Assembly (NCBI GenBank): GCA_037126765.1
Contig: JBBCBC010000022.1
Location: 17,637,758 to 17,701,757, forward strand
Length of the DNA: 64,000 nucleotides
From: Stenogyne calaminthoides
Taxonomy: Eukaryota; Streptophyta; Magnoliopsida; Lamiales; Lamiaceae
Direction: 5' to 3'
Position 1 is the first letter of the stretch, and each line of letters begins with the position of its first letter. Positions 10,307-20,493 of the stretch are shown here, in pieces. A program made the position numbers and the translations under genes. The notes beneath the pieces are model-generated. The model worked only from the letters and a program-made list of their open reading frames with translations, was not told the DNA's origin and did not search any database.

Positions 10307-12433
10307 ATGGATGCCGAAGAAGACAAACCCCTGCCTGAAAACGAGGATGACAACAAAAACATAGAAAAAAAGCCCGACCCGGATCAAGATTTGCCTCAAA
10401 AAAGCGGACCCGACAGCCCATCATCCCCTAAAGACGCCGGCCAGAACCCTGAAATAGGCGATGAAAAAGAGGCAGGCGAGACGGGTAATGGGCTCGAAGA
10501 CGAGAAAGAGACAGCTGAAAAAACCGAGGATGAAAAAAATGGGTCTGATGAAAAAACCGGGTCGGATGAGGGAGCTGAAACGAAAGTAGAAGAAGAAGAA
10601 GAAGAATTGCCGCCTTCGCCATTTGATCTGAAAAAAATTTCGGAAGAAATAGACGAATACATCGCCACATTGTCAAAAGACGACGATACCCCTCCTGATG
10701 CAGTGCCCAATTTGGTGGAGAGATTCGGGTTCATGGTGGAAAACAAGACCGCCGATTACGATTCCGGCGATGGCCCCGTGAGATGGAGCCAGCTCACCGA
10801 GGAGGATTCGGCGTCGTTTCTCGAATGCATAACGCGTGTTTCGTCTCTCTTAAAAGCACTTTCCAAATTCTCTTCGGATCAGAAATACGCTTCTTCCATC
10901 AACCTCATCGGCGGCGTCCTCCAGCGCGCCATGTCGTACGTCGAGGAGGAATTCAAGTCCCTTCTAGAAGAGTACAAGATCCAGGATACGACGAAAACAA
11001 CGAAGAAGCAGGCTTCGTCCAACGACGAAACGGAGGAGAATCAAACAGAGGAAACAGAGGCGGAAGAAGAGAGCTACTCTCCCGCTTACTCTGATCAGAC
11101 TCTTTCGGAATTGGTTAAATTGTCGAAAGCCATGATGGTCGGAGGGCACGAGCTGGAGTGCCGACAGGCATTCTTCGCTGCGCGAAGAAGCGCGCTTGAA
11201 GACAGTTTACAGAAGCTCGGATTCGATAAGTACAGCATTGATGATGTGCAGAAAATGCAATGGGAGTCTCTGGAGAAAGAAATCACGGCGTGGATACGAG
11301 CGGTGAAACTTTGCGCCACGCAGTTTACGAACGATCACAAGCTCTGTAACGCCGTGTTTTCGGATCATCCTTCGGTATCGGAAACTCTGTTCTGCAACTT
11401 AACCCAAGGTGTGATCATCCAGCTTCTGAATTTCTCCGGGGCCGTTGCCCTTACGAAGCGCTCGTCCGAGAAACTGTTCAAGTTTCTCGACACGTACGAG
11501 GCTTTAAGAGATAACCTCCCGACAATAGATGAGTTGTTCCCCGAAAAGTGGATAAACGAGGTTAAAACAGAGGCGTCGATCATCAAAGGGCGGTTGGGAG
11601 AGTCCATTATTTCGATATTCGCTGAGCTGGAGAGCTCGATTAAGTCCGACTCGGGGAAGACGCCCGTTCCGGGCGGGGCCGTCCATCCGTTAACTCGCTA
11701 CGCTATGAATTACTTGAAACTCGCTGGTGTATACAAAGATACCCTGGAACAGGTTTACAGGGAGCATCAGAAAATCGAACGGGCGGATTCAGCGACCGGT
11801 TCGGATTTCAATTACAATTCGTCGCAGGCAACGAATTCAGGGAACGAGGCTGCCAAACAGTCCCCATTCCAGGCTCAGATGATAAAGCTGATGGACACAC
11901 TGGACCATAACCTGGACGGGAAGTCTAAGCTTTACAAAGACAACTCGTTGAGCTCGATTTTCATGATGAACAACGGGAGGTACATAGTGCAGCGGGTGAG
12001 GGGTTCGGACGAAATTAACAGCCTGATGGGGGACACGTGGTGCAGAAAAAAATCAACGGATTTGAGGCAGTACCACAAGGTGTACCAGCGGGAGACGTGG
12101 GGGAAACTTCTGAGCTCGTTGACCCCGGAAGGGTTGATGAATCACGGGAAAGTGGTGAAGCCGGTACTTAAAGAGAGGTTCAAGAGTTTTAACGCGATGT
12201 TCGATGAAATACACAGGACGCAGACTAGTTGGGTGGTTTGCGACGAGCAGCTGCAGTCGGAGCTCAGGGTTTCCATATCGAATATGGTCATTCCGGCCTA
12301 CAGGTCGTTTTTGGCAAGGTACGCGCAGGTGTTTACGCCCGGGAGGCAAACGGAGAAGTATGTAAAGTATCAGGGGGAAGATATTGAGACGTATATTGAT
12401 GAGCTGTTTGATGGGAATGCTGGTAAGAAATAA
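10307..12433 (+). CDS. EXO70C: EXO70 exocyst subunit, EXO70C-like
   Basis: This is a 708-residue single-exon frame and the only intact host gene in the window. EXO70 proteins are subunits of the octameric exocyst, which tethers secretory vesicles to the plasma membrane. Residues 1-105 are a low-complexity Glu/Asp/Lys/Pro-rich extension. From about 106 the conserved helical rods follow (FDLKKISEEIDEY, SSINLIGGVLQRAMSYVEEEF). The C-terminal EXO70 domain includes VHPLTRYAMNYL, SSIFMMNNGRYIVQRV, WGKLLSSL, LKERFKSFNAMF and the closing FTPGRQTEKYVKY...IETYIDELFDG block. The acidic N-terminus and the LPPSPFDLKKISEEID motif point to plant EXO70C (C1/C2, pollen/tip growth in Arabidopsis). The clade is inferred; the family is certain. 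The start ATG at 10307 has CCC before it and G after it. GC content is well above the flanks. Confidence 0.93.
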   Translation: MDAEEDKPLPENEDDNKNIEKKPDPDQDLPQKSGPDSPSSPKDAGQNPEIGDEKEAGETGNGLEDEKETAEKTEDEKNGSDEKTGSDEGAETKVEEEEEELPPSPFDLKKISEEIDEYIATLSKDDDTPPDAVPNLVERFGFMVENKTADYDSGDGPVRWSQLTEEDSASFLECITRVSSLLKALSKFSSDQKYASSINLIGGVLQRAMSYVEEEFKSLLEEYKIQDTTKTTKKQASSNDETEENQTEETEAEEESYSPAYSDQTLSELVKLSKAMMVGGHELECRQAFFAARRSALEDSLQKLGFDKYSIDDVQKMQWESLEKEITAWIRAVKLCATQFTNDHKLCNAVFSDHPSVSETLFCNLTQGVIIQLLNFSGAVALTKRSSEKLFKFLDTYEALRDNLPTIDELFPEKWINEVKTEASIIKGRLGESIISIFAELESSIKSDSGKTPVPGGAVHPLTRYAMNYLKLAGVYKDTLEQVYREHQKIERADSATGSDFNYNSSQATNSGNEAAKQSPFQAQMIKLMDTLDHNLDGKSKLYKDNSLSSIFMMNNGRYIVQRVRGSDEINSLMGDTWCRKKSTDLRQYHKVYQRETWGKLLSSLTPEGLMNHGKVVKPVLKERFKSFNAMFDEIHRTQTSWVVCDEQLQSELRVSISNMVIPAYRSFLARYAQVFTPGRQTEKYVKYQGEDIETYIDELFDGNAGKK

Positions 12434-12880
12434 CACTGAGGTTACTTTTTGCATTAGTTGTAATTCTGTTTCGACTAATTTAACTTAAAATACACAATTT
12501 TTCATCCTTGTTTAAATTGTATACCTATTTTTCATGTACTTGATGTTGTTCAACAATCAATGCCAATGCTCTGATAAATCCTGACTCTTTTTCTTAGTTT
12601 GTATTTCACAATTTTTTTGCTGAGAATTGCCAAATGTAGCAATTGGGGTTGAGCAGATATTCTCGGAATTTTTTTTGAAAAAATTTGTTTGCGATAGAAT
12701 TGATCTTTATTGTTGTTGCTTGAAGCCCGTCCTTGCTCTTGTAGGTGTTGTTTTCTCCTTCTTGGTTGGATTTGGATCACACATCCAAATTACGATTTAG
12801 TTTTTTTTTTTAAATCACGATTAATAAATATTATGGTTGTGTATAAATATTATTGTTGGATAAAAATCGAAACAAATATT
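12434..12880 (+). other. 3' flank of the EXO70 gene
   Basis: This is T-rich 3' untranslated and intergenic DNA. No clear polyadenylation signal can be singled out and no other gene is seen. Confidence 0.4.
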
Positions 12881-13323
12881 ATGTCCTTTATAAATACTAG
12901 TATTTCACTCGAGCGATGCTCAACAAGTTTCAGTTACTATATATTATGTATAAATTATGAATTTATAGAGCTCAAATTAATTTTAAAAATATGAATCAAA
13001 TAGCAAGTGAAGGTATGTCTCATGTATGAGATAGTTTCACAAAAAAAAAAAATAGCTTTTAATATGATAATCCAATACATAATTTGTTTTTGGAAAAAAC
13101 TTGTATGCAATATTACGTACAAGTCATACGTTCAATTTCAGTCCAATATTAATTTCGCGGGCCAGGCCAGACCCATTTTGGATTCTTCTTCCTCACATAG
13201 GGTTCTTCTTCCTCGTGGCGCTTCCGAATTATTCTTCCTACCAGATTTTACATCAGTGAATTTCTAGGTTTTTCCTTCTCTTCTTTTGTTCTTCTGTTTT
13301 TTTTTTCTTTTTTATGCAGATTT
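12881..13323 (+). repeat. Tandem duplication, unit 1 (443 bp)
   Basis: It begins ATGTCCTTTATAAATACTAG and ends CTTTTTTATGCAGATT, and is followed directly by unit 2. Each unit contains a TTTATAAAT TATA-like motif, a CGCGGGCCAGGCCAGACCC block, a CT-rich leader (TTCTTCTTCCTC) and a possible 3' splice site (TATGCAG). The layout looks like a promoter plus first intron, but no coding exon is attached. Confidence 0.8.
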
Positions 13324-13774
13324 ATGTCCTTTATAAATACTAGTATTCCACTCGAGCGATGCTCAACAGGTTTCATTTACTATATATTATGTATAAATTA
13401 TGAATTTATAGAGCACAAATTAATTTGAAAAGTATGAACCAAATAGCAAGTGAAGGTTTGTTGTATGTATGAGATAGTTTCACAAAAAAAAAATCTCTTT
13501 TAATATGATAATCCAATACATAATTTGTTTTTGGAAAAAAACTTGTATGCAATATTGCGTACAAGTCATATGTGCAATTTCAGTCTAATATTAATTTCGC
13601 GGGTCATGCCAGACCCATTTTGGACTCTTCTTCCTCACGTAGGGTTCTTCTTCCTCGTGGCGCTTCCGAATTCTTCTCCCTACCAGATTTTACAGCAGTG
13701 AATTTCTAGGTTTTTCCTTCTCTTCTTTTGTTCTTCTGTTTTTCTTTCTTCTTTTTATCTTTTTTATGCAGATT
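13324..13774 (+). repeat. Tandem duplication, unit 2 (451 bp)
   Basis: It is nearly identical in order and content to 12881-13323, with scattered substitutions and homopolymer differences. It runs on into T-rich DNA and the 102-bp repeat beginning at 13905. Confidence 0.8.
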
Positions 13775-13904
13775 CTTCTATATTCTTCTCGCTTTCTTCA
13801 ATTTTCTCATCCTCGTAAATTCACAGGTCCTTCTGTTTTTTTTCTCATTATTTTGTGACGCAGTTTTTCTGACCCTTTTGCACTCTTCTCATGCCGTTCT
13901 CTTA

Positions 13905-14345
13905 AAATCTGTAATTTTGGACTGAATTTTTTTTCGCACTTGTACTGGTTTTTGTTCATGTAGTAACACTCTTTTGTTCATGTAGTAACACATCAAGTTG
14001 TTCTTTAAATCTGTAATTTTGGAATAAAGATTTCTTTTCGCGCTTGTACTGATTTTGTTCATGTGGTAACACGTTTTTCTTCATAGGGTAACATTTTTTG
14101 TTCATGTTGTAACACATGTTTTTTTAGTAATATGTAACAATGTACACATATCGTCGTAATACTAACTGAATACTCGTATGTTACTATATGAACAACAATG
14201 TGTTACCTTGTGACCCATGTTACCTTATGAACATTTATGTGGTACGTTATGTTTTAATACGTGTTACGTAAAATATGATTTTTTTTCAATATACCAGTGT
14301 AGTAACACTTACACATAGATGTAGTAACACATAAGAACTTAATAA
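13905..14345 (+). repeat. 102-bp tandem repeat followed by GTAACAC-rich DNA
   Basis: AAATCTGTAATTTTGGA recurs at 13905 and 14007 (offset 102), followed in both by TTCGC(A/G)CTTGTACTG and several copies of TTCATGTAGTAACAC. Up to 14345, GTTAC/GTAAC words keep recurring. A similar vocabulary occurs at 54.9-56.3 kb. It may be the body of an unrecognised non-coding element together with the 443-bp duplication upstream. Confidence 0.5.
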
Positions 14346-14491
14346 TTTTTTTTAAAAAAATTACGTGCTCAATAAGAATTGAATCTGCAATCAAATAAAT
14401 TAACAACAAACCTGAACCACTAGGCTACAACACATATTTGATATATCATTCTATAAATATATATGCATCCGCCCAACACACAACCCACAGG

Positions 14492-14957
14492 TAGGGATGG
14501 CAATATAACCCTAGCCTGCCTCGACCCGCCCTGACCTGCACTGTTTGGGTCAAACCCGCCCCGTACCCGTAGTGAAATGGGGCAGGTCTGGGTATTACTC
14601 GGGACCCGAGCCCCGGATTCGCTCCCCGTATTATATATTAAAATTAAAAAATATGTTATATAATATATGCAAATACAATATATTTTTACATTTTTTTCAT
14701 ATTTATTTATATGTAGATAACAACAATTCAACTTTATAGATATTTTTTAGGTCAATATAAAATATAATATATTTTTTCAATTAAAATTATCTATTGATAT
14801 CAACATTTTAAATTGTAAAATAAAATATAAAAAGGCATGTAAAATTGGTCGCTCCACCCCATGCCCTGAGCGGGTCAGACCTCCCCGCCCCGTTTAAAGA
14901 GTGGGGCGGGTACGGGTATTGAAGTACCCGATCCGACCCGACCCATTACCATCCCTA
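14492..14957. mobile_element. hAT-type MITE with 8-bp target-site duplication
   Basis: The terminal inverted repeats TAGGGATGGCAAT and ATTACCATCCCTA bracket 466 bp. The flanks 14484-14491 and 14958-14965 are both CCCACAGG, a perfect 8-bp duplication as made by hAT transposases. GC-rich subterminal CCCGCCCCG/GGGGCGGG blocks and an AT-rich middle are typical. No transposase is encoded; the open frames here are in TIR sequence. Confidence 0.88.
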
Positions 14958-14965
14958 CCCACAGG

Positions 14966-16196
14966 CCTGGCCTGCCCTACCCGCCCCGCGCCCGACCCGA
15001 CCCGACCCGCGAGTTTTGGAGGTTGACCCGTCAATTTTGTTTATTTTGCCTTAATTGTGGTGTATTAAAATGTCAATTCATTATATATAAAATAAGGTAT
15101 AGTGCGTTAAAATTTTAATTGTATTAATTAAATAAAAATTATATGTAATGTTTGTCAAAATAAATAGTGTTGTTAGCTTGTAATAAAATATTTTATGATA
15201 TAACTAAAATTATATATATAATTTTAATTGAATATTTTTTTTAAAAAAAAAGGAAAGTTTAATTAAAAAAATATGTCTTAATTTATTTCAAAAAGTTCAT
15301 CCAAAAACCAATTATTTAAAGAAATAGATTGCAAAGTATGTTAGTCAAATAATATTGTGTCATGACAATAACAATTATAAAATTAATCAATGAAATTAAA
15401 AAAAAAAGCGCTATTTTAAAGTTATTGGGTTGATTAGAAAATTTTATGTTAAGATTTTTCTCAAGTTAATGATTTATCATATCAGTGTTGTAAAATTAGA
15501 ATGTATCTATTTAATTTTATACAAAGCAATTAAATAAGACCACTAAAAAAATTTAAAGCACATTCGAATTAAATAATAATTTAGTTAATTAATATATGAG
15601 AATGTGGAGAGAGAAAGAAAGTGGTATAAAAAAATGAGAATGAACGGACAATTGTTATAAGAGAAGAGAGAAAGTAGATGAGAGAGAGAGAGAAAGTTTG
15701 TGGAAAAAATGGGCGAGAACAGTTATTTACTGAACTTTGTTGTTTTTATATATGTATAGATATAGATTTAATTGCGGTTAAAATTACAATTTCTTCCAAG
15801 GTCTTCTAGGGAGCTCTTTTTGGCGGGAAGCTCGTAAATGAGATAACTTTTTTTTTTTAAATTGGTGTTCTATTTTATATTTCATAAAATATGGATGGAC
15901 ATCACTTTAAAAAATAAAAAATATCCAACAAATCACTATATTCTGGGTACATGTGTTAAAAATCTAGTAAGGTAAAATATTAATAGAATATAAAAAGTAG
16001 AAAGGAAGAATTGATCCGGGAAGCCCGACATGTCAAAGGATTAGCACGGCCATTATCCAGATGGACGATATCAGATTTTTTTTTAAAATTATTTGAAATA
16101 ATTTTAAAATATAATGTCTTTGAATAAATTATTTTGAAATTAAAATATTAAAAAAAAAATTATAATTTATATGTTTTAAACTGAAAATAACCCCTT
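14966..16196. other. AT-rich spacer with a GC-rich edge and GA microsatellite
   Basis: A GC-rich edge at 14966-15030 (repeated CCCGACCCGAC) looks like the end of another hAT-type element. The rest is AT-rich, with a GA-rich simple repeat at about 15600-15710. No gene is seen. Confidence 0.5.
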
Positions 16197-16344
16197 AGGG
16201 ATGGTCTAGTGGTGTAGACTTGAGACTTAGGAGTGTGCTCCTCACTAGGTCTCAGGGTTTGAACGTTTAATGTGAGATCAATTTTTAAGATGGGTCAGTC
16301 CATACAGAGCTTAGCTGATCAGATATCGAATTATAAAAAAAAAA
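16197..16344 (+). mobile_element. tRNA-derived SINE
   Basis: The 5' part has an RNA polymerase III box A (TGGTCTAGTGGT, 16202-16213) and a box B (GGTTTGAACGT, 16256-16266), spaced as in a tRNA gene. A non-tRNA body follows, ending in an A-run at 16334-16344. The head does not fold as a complete tRNA with CCA context, so it is a SINE, not a tRNA gene. A target-site duplication was not resolved. Confidence 0.65.
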
Positions 16345-16497
16345 GTTATTTGAAAATATTTGAAATAATAGAAACCGAAATAATTATATAAAACAACATT
16401 TTAAAAACTACTTTTTTTTATATTTTATCATGTGGTCTCAGATTTTCAATGTGGTGTTGGCGTGGCATCTGACATGCCCATGTGTGGCTGTGTTTAT

Positions 16498-17297
16498 TAG
16501 GGGTGGATGGTACGACATTCCAAAAAATTTCTCGTCATACCGTTACCGTACCGAAATTTTCGATACCGAAAAATATTAATACCGGTATACCAAAATTCTC
16601 GAACCTGTTTTCCCTCAAAGATTTAATTTTTTTTCTCTATCTTGACATATTTGGAGTTTAAGATTCAATTCTTTTGATTTTTAAGCAATTTCTCAGAAAC
16701 ATCTAGACATAAAAGACAAGATAAAGGCATAAAAACACATTACCAGAAACACCAAGCAAATTCCCAGAAACACCAAAACCTAATAACTAATCACAAACAC
16801 AACATAAAGGCATAAACTGCAAAACAACTGTAAATTATCTAAAATTGAAAGAAATAATAGGCGAAGGAGCTGAGGGGGAGGTGGGGCAACGACGGTGAGC
16901 GCAGTCACAACAGTGGAGAAAGGTATGTGAGTCGAGTGGGAGTGCGGGATGCAGACAGAGTGGTGGGCAACGACGGCGAGGGGGAGACAGTGGGGGCGGG
17001 GGATCCGGGGCAACATCGGCGCAAGGTTAGTGAAAAATGAAATGTTATGTGTGTTTAGGGTTTGTGATTATATATATATATATATTATTTTTTTTAAAAA
17101 CATATATATGAATTCAATTACAGATTTTCGGTATATACCAAAATATTTCGGTATATTGAAAATATTTCGGTATATCGAGATATGCCAAAATTTTTATATT
17201 TTTAAAGCGATACCATACCGAAATTTTCGATAAATTTAGTATTTTTTGATACGGTAAGTGCGGTATACCGGTATTTTTGGTATTTCCTCCACCCCTA
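16498..17297. mobile_element. hAT-type non-autonomous element (800 bp)
   Basis: The ends TAGGGGTGGA and TCCACCCCTA form terminal inverted repeats. The flanking octamers GTGTTTAT (16490-16497) and GTGTTTAC (17298-17305) match at 7 of 8 bases. Subterminal DNA is rich in CGGTAT/ATACCG words (TTTCGGTATA, TACCGGTAT) on both sides, typical of hAT MITEs. A (TA)n run lies near 17071-17087. No transposase is encoded. Confidence 0.82.
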
Positions 17298-17305
17298 GTG
17301 TTTAC

Positions 17306-17673
17306 TATCCTTGGAAATGGCGCAGGAGCTACTCGAAAAACAGCCGAATTTCAAATCTTTTTATTTTAAATTGAAATTTTATTTACCAAGATTTCAAAGT
17401 TTGAATTAGTTTGTGATTTGAGAAAATGTGGTGATTTTAATAACACTAGTCTAAATATATGTAGAGAGCTAGAAAGGAAAAATAGAGCAAAAAAAAAAAG
17501 AGTGTATCTCTAGTGTAAATCAAACGGTGCTATTTAATAATGAGAAAATTGTAAATAAGTGCAAGATTCTAAGGTCTATTACTAATAGTTACACCCAAAA
17601 AAGAGCCCATTACAATTAGGTTCAAAATCATTGTAATAAGACTATAATACAATGATCAGAACAACCAACTGGG
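17306..17673. other. Spacer with possible left inverted repeat of the MULE
   Basis: About 17566-17640 (CTATTACTAATAG...AGAGCCCATTACAATTAGGTTCAA) resembles the reverse complement of about 54700-54775 (TTACTAATAG...AGAGC...AGTAGGTTCAA). If real, these are the outer inverted repeats of the large MULE. The match is imperfect and no 9-bp duplication was found. Confidence 0.35.
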
Positions 17674-18210
17674 TTGATCAGAACAACCGAAGATCTTATT
17701 CAGACTATTGAGTCACATGATCAGAGGCTTCAAAGTCTAGATGAGATGGCAGTCGAAGTCTGTGCCAGGCTAGAAAGGGCCAAGATGAAGGGCAAAGGAA
17801 CTGGACCGTCGCATTCTGCACTTCAACCTCCTCAAGTGCTTTCTACTCAAAGAATCACGAGGAGTGCATCTGCTGCACAGGTAGAAGCAGACAGACGACT
17901 GACTGCTAGACTGACTAAAGAAGAACTAGCTGAGGAGGCCCGAATGAATGAGGAAGAAAGAAGGAAAGAAAGGCTGGCTGAAGCTGAAGGGTTAAAAAGA
18001 AGGTATTCTGCAAGGCTGAGAAAGGGTCATATCGGCAAAGATTTTGTTGAGCCGTTGATCCCTGGTAGGGTAGAAGACATTATCAGAAATGATAGCAGAA
18101 AAGAAGCCAGATTGAAGACCTGGCGTGGAATCAGGGCAGAATGGTTGATGGATGCCTTTGTGCTAGACATTGTGCCTTCAGGAATTCCTCTCCCGAGTTC
18201 ACATTTGTAG
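17674..18210 (+). CDS. Unidentified charged ORF fragment, cut by an LTR
   Basis: An open frame encodes about 178 residues: a short helical start (IQTIESHDQRLQSLDEM), a basic Pro/Ser segment, then a long Glu/Arg/Lys-rich helix (RLTKEELAEEARMNEEERRK) and a basic tail. It ends where the LTR at 18206-19655 begins, so the stop codon lies in the LTR and the true C-terminus is missing. No family is recognised. The composition resembles 3' tail ORFs of Sirevirus-type elements or a host coiled-coil fragment. The apparent start may be internal. Confidence 0.35.
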   Translation: MIRTTEDLIQTIESHDQRLQSLDEMAVEVCARLERAKMKGKGTGPSHSALQPPQVLSTQRITRSASAAQVEADRRLTARLTKEELAEEARMNEEERRKERLAEAEGLKRRYSARLRKGHIGKDFVEPLIPGRVEDIIRNDSRKEARLKTWRGIRAEWLMDAFVLDIVPSGIPLPSSHL

Positions 18211-19655
18211 GTCCCGAACGGGTTTCAGTGAGGGTTGAAGTCTAGAGGGGAGGGGTGAATAAACTTCAAAAACTTTTTCATGGATCAGATGTGTTTGCAC
18301 GTATGTCTGATCAGAGTGCGATGTGAATCATTTTGGACTGATATCCAACTTACTGATCTGGTAGACAGACCAGTTCGGCGTCTATCAACTTAACTGATGG
18401 TGCGGAAGATAAGTTACCCCGTGTGAAAAGACATTTTACACAACCAAGAATTCTGACCAATCCTGTTCAGATCAGATAACTAAAAGGTTAAACTAATCAA
18501 ATCAGTAGCTTGATGTTAATCTGATCGTGGTGCAGAATATGCATGCAGATAATATAGCAATGTGTAGAAGTGTAAAGCAAGATAAATGCACACAGATTTA
18601 TAGTGGTTCGGACAACTTGTCCTACGTCCACTCTTCCCAATCAGCAGGGGCACCAACTTAACCAACTTGGACTTAGTTTATTGTGTTAGTCCAACACAGT
18701 ACAACCAACAGATATTTAACGAGTTCACACTCAACCAATCCCAGAAATCGAATCTAGAAACCCTAGATAGAAATCTTGCTATAACAAACTTAACCTAACA
18801 CAGTTTTGGTATAAGATTTGTTTTGTTCCAACTGGAATACTATCCTATCTTCTGATTAGCCTAAAGCTAGAGGATAAGTATTCTGCTAAGAACTAATGGA
18901 TGAACACTTAAGAATAACTCTTGTGATTGTGTTCTTTGTGTGGAAATCTTGAGAGCTTTTGCTTGTAGATAATTTCCGTAACCTTACCATGAAGGTTTGA
19001 TCCCTTATTTATTGGCACGAAATCGAATTAGCCATTGGAGAGAAATTCGAACTCCGGTCTATTTTCAGGTAGGTTTGCAGGGTTGATATGATTCTTCTCA
19101 GAGGCGGTATGGCAGAAAGTATGCAACTTTGTCCTTTCTAGCCGTTGAACATTGAGCCTCCAACCCTGAGTCCTATCAGTTCCGTACAGTCGTGTCGATC
19201 TCTCATAGGCTAGCAAGTACCATTGAATCTGGTCTTGATAGGTTTTATGCTTGGTGTCTGATCGACCTTTCTGAAAGTATAAAGAACTTTCAGAACACTT
19301 CTTAGAACTGAACTGATCAGGTGAACTGATCTGCCCTATTTGAAGTCTTCGGTTGTAAGTTTTCTTAGCTCAACTTACTGACTTCATCTGATGTGCGTTG
19401 TCTGTCTTCAGTCTTGATATCTTCAAAGCTTCAGTTCTTCTCTTCTGATCTTCATAAGTGATCTTTATAACTGATCTTCAAGACTAAGAGCTATACACAT
19501 TGAGTTCCCCCTCAATGTGTGTTCTAATCTAATTTATACATCAGTTGCTCTATACATCAGTTCTCAATATAAAACGTCAGTCAGCTAACAGATTCTGACT
19601 GGTCCTATTACATCTGTTTTGGGACTTTTATCAAAACTTAATAAATTTTCCAACA
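18206..19655 (-). repeat. Sirevirus-type LTR (solo or truncated element)
   Basis: Read on the minus strand it begins TGTTGGAAAATTT and ends CGGGACCTACA, like the other two Sirevirus-type LTRs here, which end CGGGACCAACA. It carries the shared GTGGACGTAGGA...CCGAACCACTATAAA promoter block (TATA at plus 18597-18602). No primer site follows its 3' end and the 5-bp flanks (ACATT, TACCC) differ, so it is a solo or broken copy. The short open frame at 19028-19216 is not a gene. Confidence 0.65.
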
Positions 19656-19882
19656 TACCCCCATATCTCATAAGTCAATAACACAATAAATAAATTAAAA
19701 AGTAATCGACGAAAACGGCTATTATGGAAACTTTTAGACTGCAGCAATTCTCTCCCTCACCTAAACAATAAAATTTTTCGGCGATGTCCCATCAGGAGTA
19801 CGACATCGGTATTACCAAGCAAATTTTAAAATTCAAATTATTCTTCTCTATGTTAGGTCATATTTTTTAAAGCTATAATTTT
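19656..19882 (+). other. Leader or intron upstream of MULE transposase
   Basis: It is an AT-rich segment ending in TTTTTCAG|GCGTTTAGG near 19898, which looks like a 3' splice site in front of the transposase N-terminal frame. Nothing else is recognised. Confidence 0.35.
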
Positions 19883-20493
19883 GTGTATATTTTTCAGGCG
19901 TTTAGGGAGAGAACAAGACGATGCCTTGTGTATATTCAAATTCGGTTTTCAAGATGTCATTATAGGGCCAAAAATCGCAAGGGTGTTCGTTCTTGGTGCT
20001 TTTCAAGAATGGATTCAGAAGTAATTCTCTCATTGAATCACAAGGGGGAGTGTAAACTTATACTTACCCAGGTAATTCCTAAGTGGCCTGATCTTAGGAT
20101 TGTGTCAAAGTCATTTCGTCGTTCGGTTGGTATAATTAGTAATTGTAGTCTAGAGAATGATATGAATTTGAGGAATTTGTTTAGCCTTTTTGATTTTTCA
20201 TCCCAAAAAATTGTTAAAGTTGATATTTGCAATGTTGGTAATACACAAAATTCTGACATGTATGACTTTCCAAATGTTGATGAACATGTATATGTGCATC
20301 TCAGTAGCAATCCATATGGTTTTAGTGAAGATGATGATATTGAAATCTATAATTCCACAATCCCCAAAACCAAGAGTAATTCCATAGCCCCAAAAACCAA
20401 CAGAATTCCACAACCCAAAAAACCAACATAATTCCATTTACCCAACATAATTCCATTTAAGCAGGCTAAGAAAAGAGTGAATTTTGGGCATGA
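19883..20493 (+). pseudogene. MULE transposase, N-terminal part (interrupted by copia)
   Basis: The frame contains an ATG at 20009 (MDSEVILSLNHKGEC) and a beta-rich region ending in an acidic patch (GFSEDDDIEIY) and a basic linker. A small frame disruption lies near 20431, after which KKRVNFGH reads up to the copia insertion at 20493. Removing the copia and one CATGA copy joins this region to the frame resuming at 29781. N-terminal domains of this kind precede the MuDR zinc-finger and MULE catalytic domains in plant MULEs. Assignment rests mainly on context. Confidence 0.5.

Noticed and set aside
10396..10746. Antisense open frames over the EXO70 N-terminus
   Set aside because: Mirror of the repetitive GAA/GAG codons of the acidic region; Ser-rich shadow.
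16202..16266. Possible tRNA gene (box A and box B present)
   Set aside because: No full cloverleaf is apparent, and an unrelated body and A-tail follow; fits a SINE head.
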